A stretch of 62,310 nucleotides of DNA, taken from a virus. The notes under the pieces were generated by a model. The model was given only the letters and a program-made list of their open reading frames with translations. It was not told the DNA's origin and searched no databases. The DNA lies in IMG/VR virus record IMGVR_UViG_3300006224_000011, positions 1 to 62,310 of that record. One strand, 5' to 3'. How positions within the stretch are numbered: the first letter of the stretch is position 1; the number at the start of each line of letters is the position of its first letter. This document shows, one piece after another, positions 14,667-22,150 of this stretch. A program made the position numbers and the translations under genes.

Positions 14667-15455
14667 TTAGTAAAGTGCATCAATTTTCTTTTTAATATCT
14701 TCGCTAGTAACTATAACTTTCTCTTCTAAAGCGGAGTCCATTTTTCTACCGCCTCTAGCTAAGAAGATATCTCTTAAAGAAACTCCCTGCAATAAGCTAA
14801 CAATCTCATTAGCAGTTAGAGTAAGTACTGCTCTACTTAAGTCATGTAGAAACTCATCTGGTAGGTCAACCTTATCGTTTCTATCTGCCATAAGCATTGG
14901 GGTAATATTTTTCTTACTGCCTACTTTATTCACCATGAATAAAATATCGTAGTTATTCATACCAATAACATTACCCTCATTATCCAGTAAACCTCTTTCC
15001 TGAGCATTAATTTGTACAGCACAGGTTTCACTGACACTAGCTACTTTTACCTTATCAGAGATGGTTGGCTCTACCTCTAAAATAAGATGGCTATTGGGAC
15101 ACACTGGCGGGTACTTACCAACTAAATCTTTCTTAACTTCTTCACCGCACTCTTTACAGACTTTAACTTCTGTTCTGTCTAAACAATTAAAGTAGTGTCT
15201 CACACTTCTAAAGATATATCCCGGAACATCTCTATAGTTATCTGGATGCTCTGCCATAATTTTCTTGTTATTTAGACAAATTGGGCATTCATCCTCTAAA
15301 CATTTAACAACCAGTTTAAACTGTGCTAAATAATGAGTAAAAACTTTAACTGGTTCATCTAAAATTCTAACCGTGTGATTCCCAAAATCGAAAGTTAAAA
15401 ATGGGATTTTTTCAAAAGTTTTCTTTTCTGAATCTGAAAATGTATCGAATGACAT
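14667..15455 (-). CDS. Probable single-stranded DNA-binding protein with zinc sites (T4 gp32-like)
   Basis: This 262-residue protein has CLEDECPIC at residues 52 to 60 and KVCKECG near 100, with further Cys around 91 and 119, so one or two zinc sites are built into the N-terminal half. The patterns FRSVRHYFNCLDR and YDILFMVNK resemble gp32-type OB-fold proteins of phages. It sits between RecA and the helicase genes, where such a protein is expected. The acidic C-terminal tail usual in SSBs is only weakly present. Assignment is probable, not certain. Confidence 0.65.
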   Translation of the reverse strand: MSFDTFSDSEKKTFEKIPFLTFDFGNHTVRILDEPVKVFTHYLAQFKLVVKCLEDECPICLNNKKIMAEHPDNYRDVPGYIFRSVRHYFNCLDRTEVKVCKECGEEVKKDLVGKYPPVCPNSHLILEVEPTISDKVKVASVSETCAVQINAQERGLLDNEGNVIGMNNYDILFMVNKVGSKKNITPMLMADRNDKVDLPDEFLHDLSRAVLTLTANEIVSLLQGVSLRDIFLARGGRKMDSALEEKVIVTSEDIKKKIDALY

Positions 15456-15459
15456 TTTA

Positions 15460-15738
15460 TTAATCTCCTTTTTCTAATGTTATTTTTTCTGGATTATATT
15501 TAATTTTTATATTTAAGTATTCTAAAATCATATATAAAAGTTTTTTAATTTCTATTATTTTAATTTGATGGGATGTCGGATATGCATATGGATACCCACT
15601 CATAGTAACTGTAGGCTCGGCATTACCTTCATAATAAAAAATAATCGAGTCCCTTACTTCAGTTCTTAAAGCTTTTACTTGGTTTTCTAATATATCTATT
15701 CGACGTTCCAACTTATTAATTTTACTAGAACTAAACAT
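15460..15738 (-). CDS. Coiled-coil protein, 92 aa
   Basis: The first 35 residues form a heptad-type helix (INKLERRIDILENQVKALRT), followed by a hydrophobic YPYAYPTSHQ segment and a second helix. No function is recognised. Neighbouring genes suggest a replication or recombination accessory. Confidence 0.6.
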   Translation of the reverse strand: MFSSSKINKLERRIDILENQVKALRTEVRDSIIFYYEGNAEPTVTMSGYPYAYPTSHQIKIIEIKKLLYMILEYLNIKIKYNPEKITLEKGD

Positions 15739-15741
15739 ATT

Positions 15742-16044
15742 TTACTCAGCTTTCGTAAATAACTCTTTTATCAAATCTAATGTATTAACTTTAACTTCTT
15801 CTAAATAACCGATAGCCTCTTCAACATTATATGGGTGTACTTTTTCAATTAGTTGTAAATATTTTCTATAGTCAATCTCCAATTGTATAAGTTGTAAATA
15901 TCTAACCTCACTAATCAACTCTCTATCAAACACTACATCTTCTGGTAAACCTCCTATGCTGTCAAATAATTTAATATTCTGATACTGACCTAGACTGTAA
16001 GTTCTCTCAACCGATAATGCTCTGTTTATATTCTGTTCGTCCAT
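15742..16044 (-). CDS. Hypothetical protein, 100 aa
   Basis: A mostly helical protein (LQLIQLEIDYRKYLQLIEKV) with no recognised family. It begins directly after the RecA stop and lies just downstream of the internal promoter at 16087 to 16115. Confidence 0.6.
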   Translation of the reverse strand: MDEQNINRALSVERTYSLGQYQNIKLFDSIGGLPEDVVFDRELISEVRYLQLIQLEIDYRKYLQLIEKVHPYNVEEAIGYLEEVKVNTLDLIKELFTKAE

Positions 16045-17058
16045 TTAATCATCTCCTTCTTCTATTCTATTTTTAGTATTGACTGTAGTATAGCATGCTT
16101 TTGTAATCTTGTCAAGGGTTTCTGGATGTTCACTTAGATATTCAATTGTTCTGTCTACCCCACTGGCTAACGTCTCACCTTCAAACTTATAATACGGCCC
16201 TCCTTTCTCCATAATACCTAACATAGTAGAAAACTCAATAACATCTCTAATCCTGTCTACTCCTACCCCAAAGATGATAGGTATTGTAAACGATCTACTT
16301 GGGGATGCCAGCTTGTTCTTCTTTACTACAAATTTAGTCAGTATCCCTATTTTACTGCCAGCCTGCTCAATGTCGGTACTTCTACTCAACTGTATTCTCA
16401 GACTAGCAATATGTTTCCAGGCGTGCCCACCAGGGGTTTCAAATGTAGATATGTACGCACCGATTTTATCCCTTACTTGATTAATACCTAGAAATGCTAC
16501 ATTATTTCTTCTAACATTATAAGCGTTTCTTTGTAAAAACGTAGTAAAAAATCTGGACAAAAGTGCTACATTAACATCAGTGATATCATCTTCTTTTACC
16601 TTCTTAGGTGCTAACGAACCAATAGAATCTAGTATTATTAGATTGAAATCCCCATCATTGATAGCTAATTCTGCAATCCTCATACTCTGTTCCATAGTCT
16701 CTGGTTGTACTAGAACAAATGTTTCGTCATTCATATTATCTATAATTTCATTAGCATAAGCGATATCTAAAGTATTCTCTGCATCTATATACAAAACCCT
16801 GTGGTTCATAAGAATTGCATTATAAGCTATTTCCAATGCCAGGGTTGTCTTACCGGAAGAATCCGGCCCATATAGTTCAGTAAACCTTCCTAAAGGTATT
16901 CCACCAATACCAGTAGAAATATCCAAACTTAGTGAACCAGTAGAAATAGCTTTTATAGGTTCTCCAGAATTCACGTCAATTTTTACAGGTAGAATATTAC
17001 TAAACTCTTCTTCCAATATACTCGTAAAATCTCTTGCTTTATTTAATTTTTTTGGCAT
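16045..17058 (-). CDS. recA: RecA/UvsX-type recombinase
   Basis: It forms filaments on single-stranded DNA and promotes strand exchange in recombination-dependent replication and repair. Walker A GPDSSGKT is at residues 64 to 71, preceded by STGSLSLDISTGIGGIPLGR, the RecA signature start. Walker B NLIILDSIGS is at about 139 to 148, and loop regions NQVRDKIG and TPGGHAWK follow. At 337 residues it is complete. It overlaps the upstream small membrane protein gene by 20 bases. Confidence 0.93.
   Translation of the reverse strand: MPKKLNKARDFTSILEEEFSNILPVKIDVNSGEPIKAISTGSLSLDISTGIGGIPLGRFTELYGPDSSGKTTLALEIAYNAILMNHRVLYIDAENTLDIAYANEIIDNMNDETFVLVQPETMEQSMRIAELAINDGDFNLIILDSIGSLAPKKVKEDDITDVNVALLSRFFTTFLQRNAYNVRRNNVAFLGINQVRDKIGAYISTFETPGGHAWKHIASLRIQLSRSTDIEQAGSKIGILTKFVVKKNKLASPSRSFTIPIIFGVGVDRIRDVIEFSTMLGIMEKGGPYYKFEGETLASGVDRTIEYLSEHPETLDKITKACYTTVNTKNRIEEGDD
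16087..16115 (-). promoter_or_regulatory. Internal sigma-70 type promoter (minus strand)
   Basis: TTGACA and TATACT are separated by 17 bases on the minus strand in the last codons of recA. It would drive the two small genes, the candidate single-strand binding protein and the tRNA cluster. Confidence 0.75.
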
Positions 17059-17257
17059 AATAAATTTCCCTTGTAATATAAATTAAAAATAAAGTTATCA
17101 GTGTAGTAAAAAATATAGGCCATAATAGAGTAACTATAATCATAAAAATAAACCATATTAAAAGTGATTCTTTAGCTAAATCAAAAAATATTAAATCATT
17201 TAGAAATATAGAAAAAACTGCCCCAAAAAGAATATAAGCTAGAACATATGTATCCAT
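17039..17257 (-). CDS. Small membrane protein, 72 aa
   Basis: Hydrophobic stretches at residues 4 to 20 and 30 to 64 form two or three transmembrane helices, with a basic tail (REIYYAKKIK). It lies between the polymerase and recA genes. No function is recognised. Confidence 0.65.
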   Translation of the reverse strand: MDTYVLAYILFGAVFSIFLNDLIFFDLAKESLLIWFIFMIIVTLLWPIFFTTLITLFLIYITREIYYAKKIK

Positions 17258-17258
17258 A

Positions 17259-19118
17259 TTATTTACTCCAGTAGGGTAAGACTTTATACTCGACAGCGGC
17301 TGGAATCTCCCCTAACTGAGGTTGCTCAGCTTTTAGCATGCACTCTTCCGTAAATACAGCAATATCTTTCGATACACTAGTAATTACTTCTAAGTCAATC
17401 TCATCGTGCGCTTGATTATAAAACCTAATACCATCTCCAAATGTATTCTCATAAAAAATATTGTTCATTGATATTTTAGTAATATCAGCACCCCAACCCT
17501 GAATCATATGGTTCCAACCTTCTTTTGTAACTTTTCTTTTATATCTATCTCTCTCAATTACATCATTAAATACTTCTATGTTTTCAAAATATCTTTTTCT
17601 ACCTAGAGGGGTAGTAGCACATTTTCTTTCCCAGATTATCTGTTTAGCATTCTCTCTATATTCAATAAATGTTGGATAACTTTCCGCCAATAATTTCAAA
17701 AGTTCTTCTGCCTCGGTAATGGGTATATTCAAATTGAACGATAACCCCCAGGCAGATGAGTCATAAAGTAATGCAAAATTTACACTCTTAGCCTCCTGTC
17801 TCTGGTCTTTTGTAACTGCACTAATAGGTACTTTATACACCACACCTGCTGTAGCTGTGTGCATATCCTTACCCATTAAGTACGATTCTATAATTCTCCT
17901 ATCACCAGTCAATGCACCAGCCAATCTATATTCTTGCTGACTAAAATCTGCTGTCAATATGCTGTATTCATCTCTAGATATAAAGCATCGTCTTATATCT
18001 TTATCTCTAGGAATCTGTTGCATCCTGGATACAGAGAATCTACCCGTATAGGTACCTACTTGATTATACTCGAAATGATATCGTTTTGTCAAGGGGTGTT
18101 TATCTTGTAGAAAATTTTCTCCGTAGGTAGAGACTTTCTTTTCATACTCTCTATATAGGAGTAAAGAATCTACTACATCACTCTTTTTCTTGTAAACGTT
18201 TAACTCTTTTTCATTAGTTTTATTTACGGGTACTCCGCAGATTTGTAATGCTCGTAATACCTGTTGATTAGAATTTAGATTGAAATTTTCTTTAAACCAT
18301 GAGTCTAAATCTTCTGTAATTAACTGTGTACTGGCTATAGCTTTTTTAGTTTTTACAGGAATTTTAAATGCGTCTGCTACTTTATAAGCACTAGAAAATT
18401 TACTGAAATCTATTTTAGATGCTACCATATCCAGTAAAGTAATTTTCTGACTTTCTAAAAGTTCTTTATTAGATACGATTATTTTATTCCAGTATTCTTC
18501 ATCAATTTGTACACCATTTAATTCCATACTAGTAACTACAGGAATTAAATTACACTCTAACTCTAAAGTATAGCTTTGCTTTTGAGTAGCTAGAATATAA
18601 ACCTGTTCCTTTTTTATAGAACGTAAATATTCAACATCCATAGCAGAATAGTTTATCTGCTCGTTAGTTATCGTACCATCAAAATCTATAAATGTTTTTC
18701 TAATCTCTTTATTTAAAGAAACTCCGACATATTTTTCAACTAGTTCCTCATAAGAATAATACTGTTTTCCTACTCCCTGATTAATTAAAACTTCAGCAAT
18801 CATCGTGTCATAAACATTAGTAAACAGTTCCCCAGTATTGTTATAGATAATTTTAATATCATATTTAGCGTTATGCATTACAACACGTTTATTAGAATCT
18901 TTTATGAGGCTGATAATATATTTATAAACTTCATATTCCAAAGCTCTAATATTTAGAACATATATGTTACCATTAGCCTCTATCTGTAATAATAGCCAAT
19001 TTGCTGTAAACACGTCTAATGATGTAGTTTCGGTATCAATCGCTACTTCATCAACCTTTAGAATATCCGAAACTAATTTGTCTAGCTGTGTTTTATCTGT
19101 TATATATAGTATATTCAT
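17259..19118 (-). CDS. Family A DNA polymerase (3'-5' exonuclease and polymerase)
   Basis: It is the replicative polymerase of the phage. Exonuclease motifs are VAIDTETTSL (residues 25 to 34), VVMHNAKYDIKI and YSAMDVEYLRS. Polymerase motifs are TADFSQQEYRLAG (A), RQEAKSVNFALLYDSSAWGL (B) and YNQAHDEIDLE (C). There is no 5'-nuclease domain, as in T7-type enzymes. In motif B the usual FG and YG are FA and YD, an unusual change in the fingers helix. It is the first gene of the leftward arm, with a perfect promoter about 20 bases upstream of the start. Confidence 0.95.
   Translation of the reverse strand: MNILYITDKTQLDKLVSDILKVDEVAIDTETTSLDVFTANWLLLQIEANGNIYVLNIRALEYEVYKYIISLIKDSNKRVVMHNAKYDIKIIYNNTGELFTNVYDTMIAEVLINQGVGKQYYSYEELVEKYVGVSLNKEIRKTFIDFDGTITNEQINYSAMDVEYLRSIKKEQVYILATQKQSYTLELECNLIPVVTSMELNGVQIDEEYWNKIIVSNKELLESQKITLLDMVASKIDFSKFSSAYKVADAFKIPVKTKKAIASTQLITEDLDSWFKENFNLNSNQQVLRALQICGVPVNKTNEKELNVYKKKSDVVDSLLLYREYEKKVSTYGENFLQDKHPLTKRYHFEYNQVGTYTGRFSVSRMQQIPRDKDIRRCFISRDEYSILTADFSQQEYRLAGALTGDRRIIESYLMGKDMHTATAGVVYKVPISAVTKDQRQEAKSVNFALLYDSSAWGLSFNLNIPITEAEELLKLLAESYPTFIEYRENAKQIIWERKCATTPLGRKRYFENIEVFNDVIERDRYKRKVTKEGWNHMIQGWGADITKISMNNIFYENTFGDGIRFYNQAHDEIDLEVITSVSKDIAVFTEECMLKAEQPQLGEIPAAVEYKVLPYWSK
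18063..18092 (-). promoter_or_regulatory. Internal sigma-70 type promoter (minus strand)
   Basis: TTGACA and TATAAT are separated by 18 bases on the minus strand in the middle of the polymerase gene. It could give extra transcription of recA and later genes. Confidence 0.6.
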
Positions 19119-19136
19119 AAAATCCTTTCTATATAT

Positions 19137-19165
19137 ATTATACCAATTTACTTTAAATCTGTCAA
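19137..19165 (-). promoter_or_regulatory. Sigma-70 type promoter of the DNA polymerase gene
   Basis: Perfect TTGACA and TATAAT boxes are separated by 17 bases on the minus strand, immediately before the polymerase start. GAAAGG serves as the ribosome site. Confidence 0.85.
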
Positions 19166-19169
19166 GCTG

Positions 19170-19450
19170 GATTCAGTAATATATCCAGACGCAGTGATAC
19201 CCCTGATCAAGATATCACTGCGGTCTGGTTCCAGACTCACTCGTAATTACGGTAGAGTGATTACCAACATGATAAGCACCTATTTCTAGGACGGCCCAGG
19301 CCCGATTACCCTACTTATCAACCCGCTACGGAACTGTCGGAGACTCTTATTATAAAATAAGGTATCATACTCCACTCAGCCTAAAAAGACCTTCACCCAT
19401 TTCTGGGGAATCTGGGGTTTTTGGTGTCCCAACAAGACTATAGCTAATGC
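19170..19450 (-). other. Untranslated leader/intergenic block with strong inverted repeats, possible structured RNA
   Basis: No open frame is supported here. A 15-bp stem with one bulge is formed by CCAGACGCAGTGATA (19185-19199) and its complement (19213-19228). Part of its right arm can instead pair with CCAGAC at 19231-19236, so two folds compete. Further dyads are CACTC/GAGTG around GTAATTAC (19238-19259), GATAAG/CTTATC, and CCCATTTCTGGG. It would be transcribed leftward from the promoter at 19573-19601. It could be an attenuator, a small RNA or a protein-binding region. Confidence 0.4.
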
Positions 19451-19465
19451 TAGATCAGACTAGTC

Positions 19466-19495
19466 TTGACAAATATTAGGGGACTATGTTATAAT
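19466..19495 (+). promoter_or_regulatory. Sigma-70 type promoter, rightward (first)
   Basis: Perfect TTGACA and TATAAT are 18 bases apart. The predicted transcript starts near 19502 and would run through the palindromic region into the right arm. Confidence 0.75.
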
Positions 19496-19535
19496 AAGGA
19501 GGTCTATATCATATCGCCACGCCTCACCTTTAGCG

Positions 19536-19582
19536 GAAATTAGTACTTGACAAACTACTAATTTCATGATATAGTATATCAT
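19536..19582. promoter_or_regulatory. Two abutting palindromes over the central promoters, operator candidates
   Basis: GAAATTAGTA and TACTAATTTC (19536-19545 and 19556-19565) form a perfect 10-bp inverted repeat around the rightward -35 box. Directly after it, ATGATATA-G-TATATCAT (19566-19582) is a perfect 8-bp inverted repeat around the shared -10 boxes. This is the layout of a repressor or activator site. Confidence 0.6.
19547..19575 (+). promoter_or_regulatory. Sigma-70 type promoter, rightward (second), sharing its -10 with a leftward promoter
   Basis: TTGACA and TATAGT are 17 bases apart; the transcript would start near 19582, with AGGAGG and the first gene of the right arm just after. 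Confidence 0.75.
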
Positions 19583-19601
19583 AACTTTGAATTCTTGTCA
19601 A
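19573..19601 (-). promoter_or_regulatory. Sigma-70 type promoter, leftward, overlapping the rightward promoter
   Basis: On the minus strand TTGACA and TATACT are 17 bases apart. The -10 overlaps the rightward -10 by three bases, so the two transcripts diverge from about 19566 and 19582. It would feed the early arm through a leader of over 400 bases. Confidence 0.7.
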
Positions 19602-19620
19602 GTCTTTTTAGGAGGAACTT

Positions 19621-20208
19621 ATGATAAAGTTTATCAATGCATGGACAGATGCTGACAAAGCAATTGTATTAGATGCTATAAAGTTATTCTCTGAGATGCT
19701 ATCCAGGTATACTGGTACGTCTCCAGAGGATGCTTTTTCTTGTGTTATGAGAGACATTAACTTTAAGTTGTCCCCATCTATTAAATATCATGGATATGCA
19801 AAAGGCAATACGATCACATTAAAGCCTGGGTTTGTTGAACTTAGACTGGTACTTCATGAGTTAGCACATATATTCTCTAACCGTTTTGAGTACAGAAAAC
19901 GTCCTCAGTATCTTCTTGGAAGATATGGTATTCCTCTTCCTAACAGTAGAAAGTTAGTTACTGGCCCGTACATTGGTGGATATAGTCGAGGTATGGGGAG
20001 GTATGCACAAGTCAATGGATTTATTTCGGATACTATTCAACACAAAAAATCCCAGGTTAATAGTGCTTTTGAAGACTTTGCAGATATGTTAATGAACTTT
20101 ATTTTCGGAATAGAATCTTTTGCAGATAACGATGCCGGACATGCTATATATTATTGGATGGATGAACACATGAGAGAATGGTTGTTACCATGCACGATTC
20201 AAAAATAA
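19621..20208 (+). CDS. Zinc metallopeptidase-like protein (HExxH)
   Basis: VLHELAHIFSNRF (HELAH at residues 79 to 83) is a gluzincin-type zinc motif, and SAFEDFADMLMNF further on offers a third ligand and helix. The 195-residue protein has no signal peptide, so it likely acts in the cytoplasm of the host. It is the first gene of the rightward arm, with AGGAGG six bases upstream and two promoters ahead, so it is probably made abundantly. Substrate is unknown; cleavage of a host protein is possible. Confidence 0.7.
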   Translation: MIKFINAWTDADKAIVLDAIKLFSEMLSRYTGTSPEDAFSCVMRDINFKLSPSIKYHGYAKGNTITLKPGFVELRLVLHELAHIFSNRFEYRKRPQYLLGRYGIPLPNSRKLVTGPYIGGYSRGMGRYAQVNGFISDTIQHKKSQVNSAFEDFADMLMNFIFGIESFADNDAGHAIYYWMDEHMREWLLPCTIQK

Positions 20209-20549
20209 ATATTAGGGGGTTTAGGTACCCGTATGATTTGATGTATAATGTCCCGTCATCTAGATTGGGTTTTGATGGTCATGATTATTATGCAGATAAG
20301 AATGATTGGATAAGGTATAATTTTGATATGATATTACAAAGACTTCGAGAAAATGAAGTCACAGTGGATGAGGTTTATATTTACACAGATTATGATTTTT
20401 ATGTTAGATATACTTTTAGAAAGGGGAATAGTCAAATAAGTATTGATATTACTAGGTATGAATTATCTGATAGATTTGGATATGCACCAATTATTTCTAG
20501 ATTGGAGGAGGCAGTAAGTAAGCTGTTAGAGTATGTCGATAAAAACTGA
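20178..20549 (+). CDS. Hypothetical protein, 123 aa
   Basis: An aromatic-rich, acidic protein (DGHDYYADKNDWIRYNFD) with alternating strands and a C-terminal helix; no family is recognised. It overlaps the metallopeptidase gene by 31 bases; ATG 20190 is an alternative start. Confidence 0.6.
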   Translation: MVVTMHDSKINIRGFRYPYDLMYNVPSSRLGFDGHDYYADKNDWIRYNFDMILQRLRENEVTVDEVYIYTDYDFYVRYTFRKGNSQISIDITRYELSDRFGYAPIISRLEEAVSKLLEYVDKN

Positions 20550-20763
20550 TACGGGCTGGAAATGTTCGATATGTGGTATAGAATATAATATGCAAGGAGA
20601 GGCGTTGTCATGTGAACAAGATCATGATATAATCTATGTAGCATTTAGAAGAGAAGACTTATTCAAATTAATACAGTTTTTATATGTTAGAGACGATAGT
20701 CTTCTACAAGGAACTTTAATAGAAACATTAATGAAATATAGAAATCAACTGAAAGGAAACTAA
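20533..20763 (+). CDS. Zinc-finger protein, 76 aa
   Basis: The N-terminal CSICGIEY and SCEQDHD segments form a C2-C-H type zinc finger, followed by a helical region. It overlaps the preceding gene by 17 bases. Function is unknown. Confidence 0.65.
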   Translation: MSIKTDTGWKCSICGIEYNMQGEALSCEQDHDIIYVAFRREDLFKLIQFLYVRDDSLLQGTLIETLMKYRNQLKGN

Positions 20764-20764
20764 A

Positions 20765-21013
20765 ATGGAACCAACTGAGAGAGAGAAGAAATTAGTAAAT
20801 TATATTTTATGGCTTATACAAATGCTAAATGGTTATACTTTATTCATAGCATATATGTATAAAAATGGTGAGTGGTTAGAGAATCAATTAAAGCCTTTAC
20901 AGGAAAAAGAAACTGAAAAAGAAATGTTAGAATTTCTTAACACAGAATTTAATACAGGAATATCCATGCAGTTAGACAAAGATTACATAAAAGAGAGAAA
21001 TGAGAATAAATAG
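20765..21013 (+). CDS. Hypothetical protein, 82 aa
   Basis: A charged helical protein with a hydrophobic patch (YILWLIQMLNGYTLFIAYMY) that could be a membrane-associated helix. It begins right after the previous stop with GAAAGGA upstream and overlaps the methyltransferase gene by 14 bases. Confidence 0.6.
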   Translation: MEPTEREKKLVNYILWLIQMLNGYTLFIAYMYKNGEWLENQLKPLQEKETEKEMLEFLNTEFNTGISMQLDKDYIKERNENK

Positions 21014-21830
21014 CATAGGAAATTCTGTACTTTATAATGCATCTAATAGAGATGTGTTTATGGATATTTTTGGTGTTTATGAGTTAGCTGAACCAAAAAT
21101 TAAGTTCGATGTTATATATGCTGATTGTATTTATGATAGTATGGATTTTGATTGGATTTATTGGTGTTACGAATGTTTAAAGGATAATGGAATATTTTTT
21201 GTTCAAACAGACTATCACACGGTGGCTGAATACAAGTATGCTCTCGACAGGTTGTATGGATTTAATGTTTTAAAGGGTGGGTTTGTTAACTGGATAATAA
21301 CTATTCAGGAATGGGGTGGTACATCCAAACGATTTTTCCCCAGAAAACATGATGATATCCTAATGTATGCTAAGGGGAAAGATTATAAATTTTACCCAGA
21401 AAGAATTCAAATAGAGAAAGTAACTAAGGGAACTGACTTCGATAAAAAAGGTACCGGACTAAAAACCCCATGTGATGTCTTCTACGATTTAGGTAATTTT
21501 TCTACCATGTCTAAAGAACGTGTTAAGGGGGTTGATGAAAAAAATATACAGTGGCAAAAACCACTAAAACTTATTAACAGACTCTTATTATCAACTACAG
21601 ATGAAGGTGATTTTGTACTTGACCCCTTTATGGGTAGTGGTACAACAGGAGTTTGGTGTGCACAAAATAAACGAAATTTTCATGGGATAGAAATTGATGA
21701 AGAAGTTTACAACATCGCCAAAAAAAGAATTGAAGAAGAAGTGTATAAAATGTTGGGAGGTAATACTGCCAGAGGAGAAAAAGACAATAATCCCCCTAGA
21801 CATACCATACGTGAATCTATGGGTACATAA
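21000..21830 (+). CDS. Beta-class DNA methyltransferase-like protein with an altered catalytic motif
   Basis: The SAM-binding motif DPFMGSGTTGVWCAQNKRNF with GIEIDEEVYNIAKKRI is typical of N4-cytosine/N6-adenine methyltransferases and lies in the C-terminal third, as in beta-class enzymes. The catalytic DPPY position near the N-terminus reads YADCIYDS (residues 41 to 48), so both prolines are replaced. The IQEWGGTSKRFFPRKHDDIL block matches family members. The last 25 or so residues extend past the usual end and overlap a zinc-finger gene in another frame. It may protect phage DNA from restriction or may have lost catalysis. Confidence 0.8.
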   Translation: MRINSIGNSVLYNASNRDVFMDIFGVYELAEPKIKFDVIYADCIYDSMDFDWIYWCYECLKDNGIFFVQTDYHTVAEYKYALDRLYGFNVLKGGFVNWIITIQEWGGTSKRFFPRKHDDILMYAKGKDYKFYPERIQIEKVTKGTDFDKKGTGLKTPCDVFYDLGNFSTMSKERVKGVDEKNIQWQKPLKLINRLLLSTTDEGDFVLDPFMGSGTTGVWCAQNKRNFHGIEIDEEVYNIAKKRIEEEVYKMLGGNTARGEKDNNPPRHTIRESMGT

Positions 21831-21933
21831 AGGTTGTTTATTAGAAATAGAAAATTTACTTGAATTTTTACAAAAAAACTATGAAAAGTGGTATAATTAT
21901 TATGTAATAGGAGAAGAAAATGGAATTAAATAA
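21694..21933 (+). CDS. Zinc-finger protein overlapping the methyltransferase gene, up to 79 aa
   Basis: In a frame different from the methyltransferase, KKCIKCWEVI and then LWVHKGCL give a C-x2-C...H-x2-C zinc motif, and the frame stays open for 100 bases beyond the methyltransferase stop. The start is uncertain: ATG 21694 or 21697, or an in-frame TTG near 21730. The cysteine and histidine pattern argues that this frame is real. Confidence 0.5.
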   Translation: MMKKFTTSPKKELKKKCIKCWEVILPEEKKTIIPLDIPYVNLWVHKGCLLEIENLLEFLQKNYEKWYNYYVIGEENGIK

Positions 21934-22150
21934 TACTGTAGAAGGAACATTTAAACTGATATTAGAAGCTGAGCCTCTTTCAGAGGCTGGAAGAAAATTT
22001 CTAGAATCTTTAGAATGTCCAGTAAATATTGAGATACGAACCTCACAACCAGCCCAAGAAACCTGCCCTGTTTGTGGTAGTACTTACCTTATCAAAGAGG
22101 GGAAGTGTACTACATGTTACGAATGTGGTTGGAGTAAATGTAATTTATGA
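21920..22150 (+). CDS. Zinc-ribbon protein resembling the C-terminal tail of class II ribonucleotide reductases
   Basis: The C-terminal segment has TCPVCGSTYLIKEGKC then TTCYECGWSKC, very like the cysteine-rich end of NrdJ proteins (CPxCGS...CxxCGxSKC), which shuttles electrons to the active site. The N-terminal 45 residues are of another kind. The start at 21920 has GGAGAAGAAA upstream and overlaps the previous gene by 14 bases. It may be a stand-alone redox or zinc module; many unrelated ribbons also look similar. Confidence 0.55.
   Translation: MELNNTVEGTFKLILEAEPLSEAGRKFLESLECPVNIEIRTSQPAQETCPVCGSTYLIKEGKCTTCYECGWSKCNL

Noticed and set aside
19300-19400. A fourth tRNA in the central intergenic region
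   Set aside because: A short CTTATTTT-ATAATAAG hairpin is present on the minus strand, but no seven-base anticodon loop, acceptor stem or T arm could be formed.
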